From Achromobacter veterisilvae (GTDB taxonomy: Bacteria; Pseudomonadota; Gammaproteobacteria; Burkholderiales; Burkholderiaceae_B), in NCBI RefSeq assembly GCF_900496975.1, contig NZ_UFQC01000014.1, positions 1-64,000 of the forward strand: DNA of 64,000 bases. The letters are read 5' to 3'. Below are positions 55,287 through 63,816 of the stretch, piece by piece. A program made the position numbers and the translations under genes. Under the pieces are notes generated by a model, which searched no databases, had not been told where the DNA came from, and saw only the letters and a program-made list of their open reading frames with translations. The first letter of the stretch is position 1. Every line of letters begins with the position of its first letter.

Positions 55287-55307
55287 AGAGAATTTCTCTG
55301 GATAGAA
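55287..55307. promoter_or_regulatory. IclR operator-like site at its own promoter
   Basis: The site combines a perfect palindrome AGAGAATTTCTCT (55287-55299) with the overlapping TTCTCTGGATAGAA (55294-55307). The latter matches TTCTCTATATAGAA at 59416-59429 in 12 of 14 positions. It starts ten bases upstream of the iclR ATG, consistent with autorepression. Confidence 0.6.
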
Positions 55308-55359
55308 AAGGTCAAAAATTGTGGCATAGAGCGCCACCCGGCACAAACCGGGCCTGCCC

Positions 55360-56136
55360 TCAATCGGCGCGCGCGCCGCGCAGCCCGGCCAGGTAGGCGC
55401 GTATCGCCTCCTGCACGCCGGGACGGCTGAAGTTCTCGTGCATCAGCGGCTCGAGCGCTTCGATCCGCTGGACCACCGCCTCGGGCGGCTCCATCCGCAG
55501 GCGCGCCTTGCGGGCGATCGCGAGCGCTTCGCCGCGCGCGCAATAAAAGGCCAGGCGCCGGGCCGCGAGCGCGTCGAACTCCCCCGCCGCCAGCACGTCG
55601 GTCACCAGGCCCAGCTCGCGGGCCGCGGCCGCCTCCAGCGGCTGGCCGCTCAGGCACAACTGCCTGGCCCGCGCCGCGCTGATCTTCGTCTCCAGCGCGA
55701 CCTGGACCATGACGGGGTACATGTTGAAGGCGATCTCCGGGCACACGAGACTCAGGTCCGCCGCGGCGATGACGATATCGGTCATCGCCAGCAGCATGAC
55801 GCCGGCCCCGGCGGCTTTGCCCCGGGCGACGGCCACGATGGGCGCCGGGCAACGCGCCATCGCGGCCATGAGCTCGCGCAGGCCCGCGCCCTGCGCGTCC
55901 AGTTGCGCCGCGCCGCTGGCGAATTCCTCGATATCGCCGCCGGCGCAGAACAGCGTGGGCGAGGCGCTGCTGAGCACGACCATGCCGATGCCGTCCTCCG
56001 CCACGCGGTCGATCGAACGCCGCAATCCGGCAAGCATTGCCGCGCTGAGCGCATTTGCCTTGCCGGCGCGGTTCAGGACGAGGTTGCGGACGCCGTCCGC
56101 GTCCCGGACCAGCACATGGGCCGACGCGCCGGTCAT
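55360..56136 (-). CDS. Enoyl-CoA hydratase/isomerase family protein, atypical active site
   Basis: A 258-residue crotonase homologue with the oxyanion-hole segment FCAGGDIEEFASG and the CoA-binding RGKAAGAGVMLLAMTD. The first catalytic glutamate position (GGGxE in true hydratases) reads GAGVM, and the usual GxxPGxGG loop is replaced by AFNMYPVMVQ. The second glutamate (CPEIAF) is present. It is therefore probably an isomerase, hydrolase or lyase rather than a standard hydratase. Its ATG overlaps the synthetase stop by four bases (ATGA). It is the last gene before iclR. Confidence 0.85.
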   Translation of the reverse strand: MTGASAHVLVRDADGVRNLVLNRAGKANALSAAMLAGLRRSIDRVAEDGIGMVVLSSASPTLFCAGGDIEEFASGAAQLDAQGAGLRELMAAMARCPAPIVAVARGKAAGAGVMLLAMTDIVIAAADLSLVCPEIAFNMYPVMVQVALETKISAARARQLCLSGQPLEAAAARELGLVTDVLAAGEFDALAARRLAFYCARGEALAIARKARLRMEPPEAVVQRIEALEPLMHENFSRPGVQEAIRAYLAGLRGARAD

Positions 56137-58259
56137 TCGGACCTGCCCACCACGGCATCGAGCACCCAGGCCTGCCCGCCCCCCACCGCCAATGGGTTGA
56201 TCTCGATTTCAGCCAGGTCGGGCCGCGCGAGAAAAGCGTCGCACAGACGGGCGACCTGCCTTGCCAGCGCGGGCACATCCACCGCCGCCCGCCCGCGAAA
56301 CCCCCGCAGCAGCCGGGCCGACCGCAAGCCCTCGATCATTTCCTGGATGCTCGCGGCGTCGAGCGGCAACAGGCGGCTGGCCACGTCCGGATCGAGTTCC
56401 ACTTCGACCCCGCCGCGGCCCAGCGTGAGCGTGGGGCCGAACTTCGGATCGCGGCGCAAGCCCAGCAGCAGTTCGTGGTCGAACGGCTGCATGGCCTCGA
56501 TCAGGATGCTCCAGTCCTCGATGCGCCTATCGCGCGCGATCTGCCCCAGGCGCCGCAGCGCGGCCCGCAGGCTGTCGTCGTCCGCTATCCCGAGCACCAC
56601 GCCGCCTATGTCGCTCTTGTGGAGCACATCGCTGGCCTGCAGCTTGGCGACGACCGGATAGCGCAATGGCCGGGGCAGGCTGTCGGGCGGATCCTCCCCC
56701 ACCAGCACGCTTGCGGGAATGCCCTCTATGCCCATGTCGCGCAGCAGCGCCTTGCCGGCCCACTCCGCCATGAAGGCGGTCTTGCCGGCCGGCGCGGCCG
56801 GCGAGCGGCCCTCGGGCGGCGCCGGCATGGCCAACGCCGCCTCGCGCAATGCGTTGAGGCGCACCGCGGCGCCCAGGGCTGCCACGGCGGGAGGAATATC
56901 GCGGAACACCGGAATGCTGGCCTGTTCCAGGACGGCCGCCGACGTCTCCTTGACGCCGATCCAGATCACGATGATGGGACGGCGCGTGCGCTGGCGCGCA
57001 TGCGCGATGGCGTCGGTGAAGGCCGTGGCGATGCTGTGCATCAGCCCGACGAACAGCACGATGGCATCGTTGCCCGGATCGCTGGCCACCGCCTCGAGCG
57101 CCCGCGAAATGCTGGGCGTGTCCTGTACGACGTTGCCCGTGAGATCCAGCGGATTGGCCGCCTTGACGAACGAAGGCAGCACCGGCGCCAGCGCATCGGC
57201 CGTTTGCGGCGCGAGCGCGGGCAGTTCCAACCCCCAGCGTTCGGCCTCATCGGCGATCAGCACCCCCGCGCCGCCGGATACCGACATGACCGCCAGCCGC
57301 TTGCCCCGCGGCACGCTGTCGAACAGGAATAGCCGGGCCACGTCCATCATCTGGCCCAGAGAATCCACGCGCAGCGCGCCGTGCTGGCGCAGGCAGGCGT
57401 CGTACAGCACGTCGTCGCCGGCCAGCGCGCCGGTATGCGAGGCGGCCGCCGCCGCGCCCGCCCGCGAGCGGCCGGCCTTGATGGCGATGACCGGCTTGCC
57501 GGCCGCCGCCGCGCGCAGCAGCGCCCGGCGGAATGCCGCCGAATCCCGGATGTCCTCGACGTACAGGCCGATGACGCGCGTGTCCGCGTCGTCGGCCAGG
57601 TAGGCGATGGCAGCGGCGGCATCCATGTCGCATTCGTTGCCGGTCGTGATCCATTTGCTGAACCCGAGCCCCGAGCGCAGGCAAATGTCCATCCAGTACG
57701 CCCCCAGGGCGCCGCTCTGGCTGACAAAGGCGAAGCCTCCCCGCTCGATCGGCGTTTCCTCCAGGGCGGTCGTAAAGGAAGCGATCAGGCCGGTGGCGCT
57801 ATTCGCCACGCCCAGGCAATTGGGGCCGAGGATGGTGACGCCCTGGCTGCGGGCCAATTCGCCCAGCCTGCGTTGAAGCGCGGCGCCCTCCTCTCCCGAT
57901 TCGGAAAAGCCCGAGGAAAACACGACGAACGCCTTGACGCCGGCCGCCGCGCCTTCGCGGACCACCTCCTCGACCATCGCCGCCGGCGTGCCGACGATGG
58001 CCAGGTCCACGGGCTCGCCGATCGCGGACAGCGAGGGATAGCTCTTGAGCCCCTGCACCTGGTCACGCGTCGGATTGACGGGGAACAGTTTGCCCGCGAA
58101 CCCGCGGGACAGCATGTAGGCCAAGGGACGGCCGGCAATCTTGCCGGGGTCGGCCGACGCGCCGACGATGGCGACGCTGCGCGCTTCCAGCACCGCCGCC
58201 GCGCGCGCGGCCCCATCCCGTTGCGCCGATGCTCCGCGCTCGGCGGGCTCCGAGGTCAT
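56133..58259 (-). CDS. ADP-forming acyl-CoA synthetase (acetyl-CoA synthetase / Pat-like family)
   Basis: A 708-residue protein joining the alpha (CoA-binding, SucD-like) and beta (ATP-grasp, SucC-like) parts of NDP-forming acyl-CoA synthetases. The CoA-binding domain begins ARSVAIVGASADPGKIAG. The ligase-CoA domain includes LGPNCLGVAN and VSQSGALGAYW, and ASHTGALAGDD carries the histidine expected to be phosphorylated. The ATP-grasp domain fills about 480-708 and ends in LAEIEINPLAVGGG. I prefer the ATG at 58259, preceded by AGGGAAG, over 58274. It should make an acyl-CoA from a free acid at the cost of ATP to ADP. It lies between the Bug receptor and a crotonase. Confidence 0.9.
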   Translation of the reverse strand: MTSEPAERGASAQRDGAARAAAVLEARSVAIVGASADPGKIAGRPLAYMLSRGFAGKLFPVNPTRDQVQGLKSYPSLSAIGEPVDLAIVGTPAAMVEEVVREGAAAGVKAFVVFSSGFSESGEEGAALQRRLGELARSQGVTILGPNCLGVANSATGLIASFTTALEETPIERGGFAFVSQSGALGAYWMDICLRSGLGFSKWITTGNECDMDAAAAIAYLADDADTRVIGLYVEDIRDSAAFRRALLRAAAAGKPVIAIKAGRSRAGAAAAASHTGALAGDDVLYDACLRQHGALRVDSLGQMMDVARLFLFDSVPRGKRLAVMSVSGGAGVLIADEAERWGLELPALAPQTADALAPVLPSFVKAANPLDLTGNVVQDTPSISRALEAVASDPGNDAIVLFVGLMHSIATAFTDAIAHARQRTRRPIIVIWIGVKETSAAVLEQASIPVFRDIPPAVAALGAAVRLNALREAALAMPAPPEGRSPAAPAGKTAFMAEWAGKALLRDMGIEGIPASVLVGEDPPDSLPRPLRYPVVAKLQASDVLHKSDIGGVVLGIADDDSLRAALRRLGQIARDRRIEDWSILIEAMQPFDHELLLGLRRDPKFGPTLTLGRGGVEVELDPDVASRLLPLDAASIQEMIEGLRSARLLRGFRGRAAVDVPALARQVARLCDAFLARPDLAEIEINPLAVGGGQAWVLDAVVGRSE

Positions 58260-58275
58260 CGCTTCTTCCCTCATT

Positions 58276-59265
58276 TCAATTCGCCTGGATGCCCGCGGTT
58301 TTGATGACCTGGGCCCAGCGTTGGATTTCGCCGTCCAGGAATGCACTGAACTCCTGCGGGGCCGAGGCCACCGGGATGACGCCCTGGCCCAGCAGCCGCT
58401 TGCGCACCGCGGGGTCCTCGAACTCCGCGCGCACCGCGGCCTGTAATTTATCCACGATGCCCTTGGACACGCCGGCCGGCGCCACCAGCCCCAGCCACGT
58501 GTTGCCATTGAAGCCCGGCAGGCCCGATTCGTTCAACGTGGGATAGTCCGGGTAGGCCGGCGAACGCGTCAGGCCGGTGACCGCGATCAGCTTCAGCTTT
58601 CCCGCCTTGACGTAGGGCTCCGCCGAAAGCGCGTCGATGAACATCACGGACAGCGAACCGCCCAGCAAATCGGTCAACGCCTGGGCGCTGCCCCGGTAGG
58701 GCACGTGCACGAGCTTGATGCCGGCGTCCTGCTGCAGCAATTCCCCGGACAAATGGTTGGACTGCCCGACTCCCGCCGACCCGTAGGTCAGGGTCCCCGG
58801 CTTGGCCTTTGCCAGCGCGATGAGCTCCTTGAGATTGGATGCCGGCACCGATGGATTGGCGACCAGGAAATTGGTCAGTTCCACCATCTGCGTCACATTT
58901 GAGAAACCGTGCGCGGTGTCATAGAGCAGCTTGGCGTACATGCTGGGATTGATCGCATGGCTGGTGGCGACCGCCCCCAGCGTATAGCCGTCGCCCGGCG
59001 CGCGCGCCACGGCCTGGGTGCCTATGGTGCCGCCGCCGCCCGGCAGATTCTTGACCACGGCGGGCTGGCCCAGGCGTTCGATTCCATGCGCCGCGGTGCG
59101 CGCGATGGTGTCCAGGATCCCGCCGGCCGAAGAGGCCACGATGATCTCGATCGGCTTGGAGGGATAAACGGTGTCGGCCAACGCCGGAGCCGGCGCGGCA
59201 AGAACGACGGCGGCCGCGCAGGCCGCCCGCAATGATGGATGAAGCCGGCGGATTACGATTTTCAT
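58276..59265 (-). CDS. Bug family (TctC-type) periplasmic receptor
   Basis: A 329-residue periplasmic carboxylate receptor. The signal peptide has a basic start (KIVIRRLHPSLR) and an alanine-rich core ending at PALA/DTVYP. Bug landmarks are IEIIVASSAGGILDTIAR, VVKNLPGGGGTIGTQAVA and KLVHVPYRGSAQALTDLLGG. GGAG precedes the ATG. First gene of the minus-strand unit Bug, acyl-CoA synthetase, crotonase. The ligand is presumably the acid activated by the following synthetase. An operator-like site begins 13 bases upstream. Confidence 0.92.
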   Translation of the reverse strand: MKIVIRRLHPSLRAACAAAVVLAAPAPALADTVYPSKPIEIIVASSAGGILDTIARTAAHGIERLGQPAVVKNLPGGGGTIGTQAVARAPGDGYTLGAVATSHAINPSMYAKLLYDTAHGFSNVTQMVELTNFLVANPSVPASNLKELIALAKAKPGTLTYGSAGVGQSNHLSGELLQQDAGIKLVHVPYRGSAQALTDLLGGSLSVMFIDALSAEPYVKAGKLKLIAVTGLTRSPAYPDYPTLNESGLPGFNGNTWLGLVAPAGVSKGIVDKLQAAVRAEFEDPAVRKRLLGQGVIPVASAPQEFSAFLDGEIQRWAQVIKTAGIQAN

Positions 59266-59278
59266 GTTGTCTCCGATA

Positions 59279-59311
59279 TTCTCTATGGCGAATAATTATC
59301 TTTATAGAGAA
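59279..59311. promoter_or_regulatory. Two IclR operator-like sites before the Bug operon
   Basis: TTCTCTATGGCGAA (59279-59292, plus strand) and TTCTCTATAAAGAT (59298-59311, read on the minus strand) each match TTCTCTATATAGAA in 11-12 of 14 positions. Their centres are 19 bases apart. The second contains TATAAA, a likely -10 element for the minus-strand operon, so binding would block it. Confidence 0.5.
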
Positions 59312-59366
59312 TAAAGTCTAGAATTGGCCATTGGGCTTGTCAAGGAAAAAAGGACGAGTCCTGCAA

Positions 59367-59395
59367 TTGACGCTGTGCAAAAGCATGGCTATGAT
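59367..59395 (+). promoter_or_regulatory. Sigma-70 promoter of the plus-strand acyl-CoA degradation operon
   Basis: TTGACG (59367-59372), a 17-base spacer and TATGAT (59390-59395) make a near-consensus promoter. Transcription should start near 59402, about 100 bases before the GTG of the acyl-CoA dehydrogenase, directly in front of the operator at 59406-59429. Confidence 0.7.
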
Positions 59396-59405
59396 ATTTT
59401 TTAAC

Positions 59406-59429
59406 GAGAATTTAATTCTCTATATAGAA
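59406..59429. promoter_or_regulatory. IclR operator-like site downstream of the promoter
   Basis: The site joins a perfect palindrome GAGAATTTAATTCTC (59406-59420) with the overlapping TTCTCTATATAGAA (59416-59429). Both halves have counterparts at the iclR promoter (55287-55307). Lying at about +5 to +28 of the predicted transcript, it is placed for repression. Confidence 0.6.
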
Positions 59430-59504
59430 TATTCAAAAACATAGCCGCCTTCCGTCCATCCCAGGCCGGGCGCCACCGACGGCGGAGACAAAAGGAGCAT
59501 ATCC

Positions 59505-60653
59505 GTGAGCTTGAGCTTTGCCTTTTCCAATGAGCACGAAGCGGTGCGGGACACCGTGCGGCGGCTCTGCCAGGAAGAACTCGCCCCGCTGGTTTTCGAT
59601 GCGGAAGAGCAGGAAACCTTCCCCAGGCACGTTTTCGAACGCTGGGGGGATTTGGGGCTGCTGGGGGTGCGCTATCCCGAAGCCGACGGCGGCAGCGGGC
59701 TCGACAAGATCAGCGATTGCATCGTGCGGGAAGAACTGAGCTACCTGTCCCAGGCCTTCGCCTCGACCTGGTCGGCCCACACCCACCTGGGCATCTGGCC
59801 GATCTGGAAGGCCGGCACCGCAACGCAGAAGGAGCGCTTCCTCGCGCCCGCGCTGGCCGGCCGGAAAGTGGCCGGTTTCGGCCTGAGCGAGCCCGACGGC
59901 GGTTCGAACGTGCGCGCCATGAAAACCCGCGCCGAACGCGTCGACGGCGGCTGGCGCCTGCATGGCAGCAAGCTGTACATCACCAATGCGCCGTTCGCCG
60001 ACTTCCTGCTGGTGGCGGCGCGCACCCGGCCCGAACTGAGCCCGGGATCGATCAGCCTGTTCATCGTCGAACTCCCCAATCCGGGCTTCGACATTTCCAA
60101 ACTCAAGAAAGAAGGGATACGCGCCTCGGAAACCGCGCTGATCCATATCGACAACGCTTTCGTGCCCGACGATTGCCTGCTGGGCGAAATGGAAGGCACC
60201 TATCCCCTGATCCTGGAATCGCTCAGCGAAAACCGCGTGGGCGTGGCGGCCAACGCCCTGGGCATGGCGCGCGCCGCCTTCGATGCCGCCACCGCCTTCG
60301 CCAACGACCGGCTGGTCGCCGGCAAACGCATCGGCCAATACCAGGCGATCGGCCACAAGCTGGCCGAGATGTCGGCACAGATCGAGGCGGCTCGCTGGCT
60401 GGTCTATTACGGCGCGTGGCGCGTGGACCAGGGAACCCTGGACGCCGCCACCGCCGCGCGCGTGAAGCTGATCGCCAGCGAGACCGCCGTATCGGTCAGC
60501 GAGCAGGCCATCCGCATCTTCGGCGGCGCCGGCATCATGCGCGAGTACCCCGTGGGACGGATCCACCGCGATGCCCTGGTCTACGTCATCGGCGAAGGCA
60601 CCAGCGAGATCCAGAAGAACATCATCGCCAACAGCCTGGGATTCAAGCCATGA
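59505..60653 (+). CDS. Acyl-CoA dehydrogenase
   Basis: A 382-residue acyl-CoA dehydrogenase. Landmarks are GFGLSEPDGGSNVRAMKTRA, WRLHGSKLYITNAPFADF and IFGGAGIMREYPVGRIHRDA. The catalytic glutamate is in VIGEGTSEIQKNII. Translation starts at a GTG with AAAGGAG upstream. It is the first gene of the plus-strand operon. It should oxidise the acyl-CoA made by the divergent ADP-forming synthetase. Confidence 0.93.
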   Translation: MSLSFAFSNEHEAVRDTVRRLCQEELAPLVFDAEEQETFPRHVFERWGDLGLLGVRYPEADGGSGLDKISDCIVREELSYLSQAFASTWSAHTHLGIWPIWKAGTATQKERFLAPALAGRKVAGFGLSEPDGGSNVRAMKTRAERVDGGWRLHGSKLYITNAPFADFLLVAARTRPELSPGSISLFIVELPNPGFDISKLKKEGIRASETALIHIDNAFVPDDCLLGEMEGTYPLILESLSENRVGVAANALGMARAAFDAATAFANDRLVAGKRIGQYQAIGHKLAEMSAQIEAARWLVYYGAWRVDQGTLDAATAARVKLIASETAVSVSEQAIRIFGGAGIMREYPVGRIHRDALVYVIGEGTSEIQKNIIANSLGFKP

Positions 60654-61459
60654 CCGATTTCGTATTGCGCGAGCGCCGCGGCGCGACGCTCATCATCACC
60701 CTCAACCGCCCCGAGCGGCGCAATGCATTCGACCTCGAGGTACGGCAGAGCCTGGCCGAAGCCGTGTTCGAGGCGCGCGACGACGACGCCGTGAAGGCGG
60801 TGGTCGTCACCGGCGCGCAGGGGGTGTTCTGCGCTGGCGGCGACCTGAAATCGCTGTCCGAGGCCAAGCGGCCTATCTACAAGGACCGCGACCGCATACG
60901 CCGGCTGCACACCTGGTTTCACGAACTGGTCAACCTGGAAAAGCCCGTGATCGCCGCCGTCGACGGCCCCGCCTTCGGCGCCGGCTTCAATCTCGCGCTG
61001 GCCTGCGATTTCATTCTCGGCACGCCGGCCGCGCGCTTTTGCGCCGTATTCGGACGCATCGGCCTGGTGCCCGACCTGGGCGGCTTCTTCCTGTTGCCGC
61101 GCATCGTCGGCCTGCAACGCGCCAAGGAGCTGGTGTTTTCCGCGCGCGAGGTCGATGCCGACGAGGCACTGTCGCTGGGCATCCTGTACCGGATCGTGCC
61201 GAGGCAAACCCTGCTGGACCAGGCGCTGGAACTGGCGGCCCGTTTCCATTCCGCCTCGACCGAAGCGCTGGGCATGTCCAAGAACATTCTCAACCGCTCC
61301 TTCAACCTCGACCAGAACACGCTGGCCGAACTCGAATCCCACGCGCAGGCGCTGGCCCTGCACACCGCCTACCACGACGACGCCGTGGCGCGCTTCCTCG
61401 ACAAACAGCCGCTTGCATTCGCCTGGCCCGCCAAGTCCGGAAAGGACGGCGCGGCATGA
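60650..61459 (+). CDS. Enoyl-CoA hydratase/isomerase family protein, PaaG-like
   Basis: A 269-residue crotonase with FCAGGDLKSLSEAK and GPAFGAGFNLALACD. The catalytic region reads FGRIGLVPDLGGFFLLPRIVG. Both glutamates of true hydratases are absent. The aspartate in VPDLGG corresponds to the catalytic Asp of PaaG-type isomerases. It thus more likely shifts a double bond or opens a strained ring than adds water. Its ATG overlaps the dehydrogenase stop (ATGA), and its own stop overlaps the next start in the same way. Confidence 0.88.
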   Translation: MTDFVLRERRGATLIITLNRPERRNAFDLEVRQSLAEAVFEARDDDAVKAVVVTGAQGVFCAGGDLKSLSEAKRPIYKDRDRIRRLHTWFHELVNLEKPVIAAVDGPAFGAGFNLALACDFILGTPAARFCAVFGRIGLVPDLGGFFLLPRIVGLQRAKELVFSAREVDADEALSLGILYRIVPRQTLLDQALELAARFHSASTEALGMSKNILNRSFNLDQNTLAELESHAQALALHTAYHDDAVARFLDKQPLAFAWPAKSGKDGAA

Positions 61460-62610
61460 GCATGAACGCGTATATCACCGGCGCCTGCGACACGCGCGTC
61501 GGCGAACTGCCCGGCTCCAGTTGCATGGGCCTGCACGCCGAAGCGGCGTTCGGCGCCATCCGCGACGCGGGGTTGGAGCCCGGCCATATCGACGGCGTGC
61601 TGTGCGCCTATTCCTTTACGGAACCCCACCTGATGCTGGGTTCCGTCTTCTGCGAGTACACCGGCCTGAGCCCGAATTTCTGCGCCGCCATCCAGGCCGG
61701 CGGCGCCAGCGCCTGCATCATGATCATGCAGGCGGCCGCGCTCGTGGCCAGCGGCCAATGCAACCACGTGCTGGTCGTGGCGGGCGACAACCGCCTGACC
61801 GGGCTGTCCAGAGACGGCGCGGTGGCGGCCCTGGCCGAGGTCGGCCATCCGCAATTCGAGCGCCCCTTCGGTATCAGCGTGCCGGCATCCTACGCGCTCG
61901 TCGCCCAGCGCTACATGCACGAGTTCGGCGTCAGCCCGGAACACCTGGCCGCCATCGCGGTGGAACACCGCCGCCACGCCGGCCGCCATCCCAAGGCGCA
62001 CAAGCGCGAACCGATCTCCATCGACGACGTGCTGAAATCCCGTGAAATCAGTTCGCCGCTGCGCCTGCTGGATTGCTGCCTGGTCTCCGATGGCGGCGCC
62101 GCGCTGGTGGTCAGCCGCCGGCCGGCCGGCCACGATGGCCAGCGACGCGCCGTCGAGATCCTGGGCGCGGGCCAGGGCCATACGCACGAACACATCGTCG
62201 CCGCGCCCAGCCTCGTCGATTTCGGCTGCAAGGCATCGTCGCAGCGGGCGTTCTCGGCCGCCGGCTTGAGGCCGGCCGATATCGATGTCGCGCTCATCTA
62301 CGACTCGTTCACCATCACGCTGCTGGCCGAACTCGAATCCATCGGCTTCTTCGCGCGCGGCGAAGCCGGGCCCGCGGCCCTGGAGGGCCAGCTCGGCCTG
62401 GACGGCGCGCTGCCGTGCAACACCCACGGCGGCCTGCTGTCGTACGGCCACTCGGGCGCGGCAGGCGGCATGTTCCATGCGGTCGAAGCCGTGCACCAGC
62501 TTCGCGGCCAGGCGGACCTGCGGCAGGTCGACGGCGCGAAGCTGGCCTTCGTGCACGGCGACGGCGGCATTCTCTCCGCCCATTGCTCACTCGTCCTGGG
62601 AGCCGCCTGA
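61456..62610 (+). CDS. Thiolase-fold protein without the nucleophilic cysteine (SCP2/Ltp2-like, predicted acyl-CoA retro-aldolase)
   Basis: A 384-residue member of the SCP2-thiolase (lipid-transfer protein) branch. The position of the acyl-accepting cysteine reads GGASA (82-86). The second half has ALIYDSFTITLL (Tyr282), NTHGGLLSYGHSGAAGG (Tyr330, His332). Loss of the cysteine with retention of YDSFT and SYGHSG is the pattern of Ltp2, the steroid side-chain aldolase that works in complex with a DUF35 protein. A DUF35 gene follows by one base here. The likely reaction is retro-aldol cleavage of a 3-hydroxyacyl-CoA. This is inferred, not shown; steroid is not implied. Confidence 0.85.
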   Translation: MSMNAYITGACDTRVGELPGSSCMGLHAEAAFGAIRDAGLEPGHIDGVLCAYSFTEPHLMLGSVFCEYTGLSPNFCAAIQAGGASACIMIMQAAALVASGQCNHVLVVAGDNRLTGLSRDGAVAALAEVGHPQFERPFGISVPASYALVAQRYMHEFGVSPEHLAAIAVEHRRHAGRHPKAHKREPISIDDVLKSREISSPLRLLDCCLVSDGGAALVVSRRPAGHDGQRRAVEILGAGQGHTHEHIVAAPSLVDFGCKASSQRAFSAAGLRPADIDVALIYDSFTITLLAELESIGFFARGEAGPAALEGQLGLDGALPCNTHGGLLSYGHSGAAGGMFHAVEAVHQLRGQADLRQVDGAKLAFVHGDGGILSAHCSLVLGAA

Positions 62611-62611
62611 C

Positions 62612-63004
62612 ATGGAAAAGCCTCCTATTCGCCCCACTGCCGACACCCGCCCTTTCTGGGACGGCTGCCGGAACCGCATCCTGCGTTATCAGGCCTGCGA
62701 GGACTGCGGCGCGGTCCAACGCATTCCCCGTGGCGCCTGCGCGAATTGCCATGGCCTGCGGCTGTCCTGGCGCGACTCCGCCGGCCAGGGCACCGTGCTC
62801 AGCCACACCACCGTGCATCGCGCCCCCACCGCCGCCTTCAAAGCCGACACCCCCTATGTCATCGCCCTGGTCGACCTGGACGAAGGCTTCCGGTTGATGG
62901 TCAATGCGCGCGGCGCGCCGCTGGCCATCGGCCAGCGGGTGCGGATCGGGTTCGAGCCGCGCGGCGACCAAGCGGTCCCCATCGCAGAACCGGAGACGCC
63001 ATGA
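62612..63004 (+). CDS. DUF35 / zinc-ribbon OB-fold protein (aldolase partner)
   Basis: A 130-residue protein with a rubredoxin-like zinc ribbon (Cys29, Cys32, Cys43, Cys46 in CEDCGAVQ and ACANCHGL) and a following OB-fold (GTVLSHTTVHRAP, PYVIALVDLDEGFRLMVNAR). Such proteins pair with SCP2-type thiolase homologues and shape their active site, as ChsH2's C-terminal domain does for Ltp2. It starts one base after the thiolase-like gene and overlaps the next gene by four bases, so the partners are translationally coupled. Confidence 0.92.
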   Translation: MEKPPIRPTADTRPFWDGCRNRILRYQACEDCGAVQRIPRGACANCHGLRLSWRDSAGQGTVLSHTTVHRAPTAAFKADTPYVIALVDLDEGFRLMVNARGAPLAIGQRVRIGFEPRGDQAVPIAEPETP

Positions 63005-63396
63005 GCGATCTGTACACCTATGAACGCTTTACGCCCGGCGCCGTCCTCGGCGATTGGGAAGAACCGCTGGACGCGAACCTGCTTGCCCTCTGGGATCGCC
63101 TGTTCGGCGCGCAGGCGCAAGACGCGCCGGCCCGCCAGGCCGGCCTCGCCGTCGCCTTGATGATGCGGGCCTACCTGAACATCGTGACGCCTCGGCCGCC
63201 CGGCAACATCCATGCGCGCCAGGAGCTCGCCGTCCAGAACCTGCCGCTGGCCGGCGAGGTGGTCCGGTCCCGCGTGCGCTGCCTGGACAAGGAAATGCGG
63301 CGCGACCGCCGTTATCTTCAATTGGAGGTCAGCGGCAAAGGCGCCGGCGGCCGGGCGCTCTATACCGGAAAGATGAATCTGATATGGGCCGCCTGA
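63001..63396 (+). CDS. MaoC-like hotdog protein lacking the hydratase motif
   Basis: A 131-residue hotdog-fold protein, MSDLYTYERFTPGAVLGDWEEP at the start, with HARQELAVQNLPLAGEVVRS in the middle and a GRALYTGKMNLIWAA end. It looks like a half-size MaoC N-terminal domain, which binds the CoA but has no D-x4-H catalytic pair. In two-gene hydratases such a subunit pairs with a catalytic one, here the next gene, which starts within its stop (TGATG). The pair would form a heteromeric enoyl-CoA hydratase. Confidence 0.78.
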   Translation: MSDLYTYERFTPGAVLGDWEEPLDANLLALWDRLFGAQAQDAPARQAGLAVALMMRAYLNIVTPRPPGNIHARQELAVQNLPLAGEVVRSRVRCLDKEMRRDRRYLQLEVSGKGAGGRALYTGKMNLIWAA

Positions 63397-63800
63397 TGAC
63401 CGCCATGCCACGAACCCTGGAAACCGTCTCCATGACAGTCAGCCAGGCGGACATCGACCTCTACGCCGAACTGACCGACGATTTCAATCCCCTGCACGTC
63501 GATCCGACATTCGCCGCCGCGACGCCGATGGGCGGCACGATTGCCCACGGCACCCTGTCGGTGAACCTTATCTGGCAATCGCTGGCGCGCACGTTCGGCC
63601 CCGCGGCCCTCGATCGGTTCGATCTGGACATCCGGTTCCTGAAGCCGCTGCATGCCGGCGGCGCCATCATCGCCGGCGGCGAAAGCCTCGCCGGCTCCCC
63701 CGGACGATTCGGCGTCTGGGTCAAGGACGCCGCCGGCGCCACGCTGATCGCCGGCCAGGTCGCGCTGGCCGGCGCCCGCCCGGCCCCGGCGGCCAATTAA
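63396..63800 (+). CDS. MaoC-like (R)-specific enoyl-CoA hydratase subunit
   Basis: A 134-residue hotdog protein with the hydratase-2 motif TDDFNPLHVD, whose Asp29 and His34 are the catalytic pair, followed by GGTIAHGTLSVNLIW. It should hydrate an enoyl-CoA, probably together with the preceding non-catalytic hotdog subunit. The product, a 3-hydroxyacyl-CoA, would be the substrate of the predicted aldolase. The chosen ATG (63396) shares one base with the previous stop. Confidence 0.88.
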   Translation: MTAMPRTLETVSMTVSQADIDLYAELTDDFNPLHVDPTFAAATPMGGTIAHGTLSVNLIWQSLARTFGPAALDRFDLDIRFLKPLHAGGAIIAGGESLAGSPGRFGVWVKDAAGATLIAGQVALAGARPAPAAN

Positions 63801-63816
63801 TCCACGGAGGAAAGTC

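Noticed and set aside
55278-55346. A longer IclR protein starting at a TTG at 55346
   Set aside because: The extra segment covers the palindromic operator-like site and has no helix-turn-helix similarity; an ATG at 55277 begins the conserved domain.
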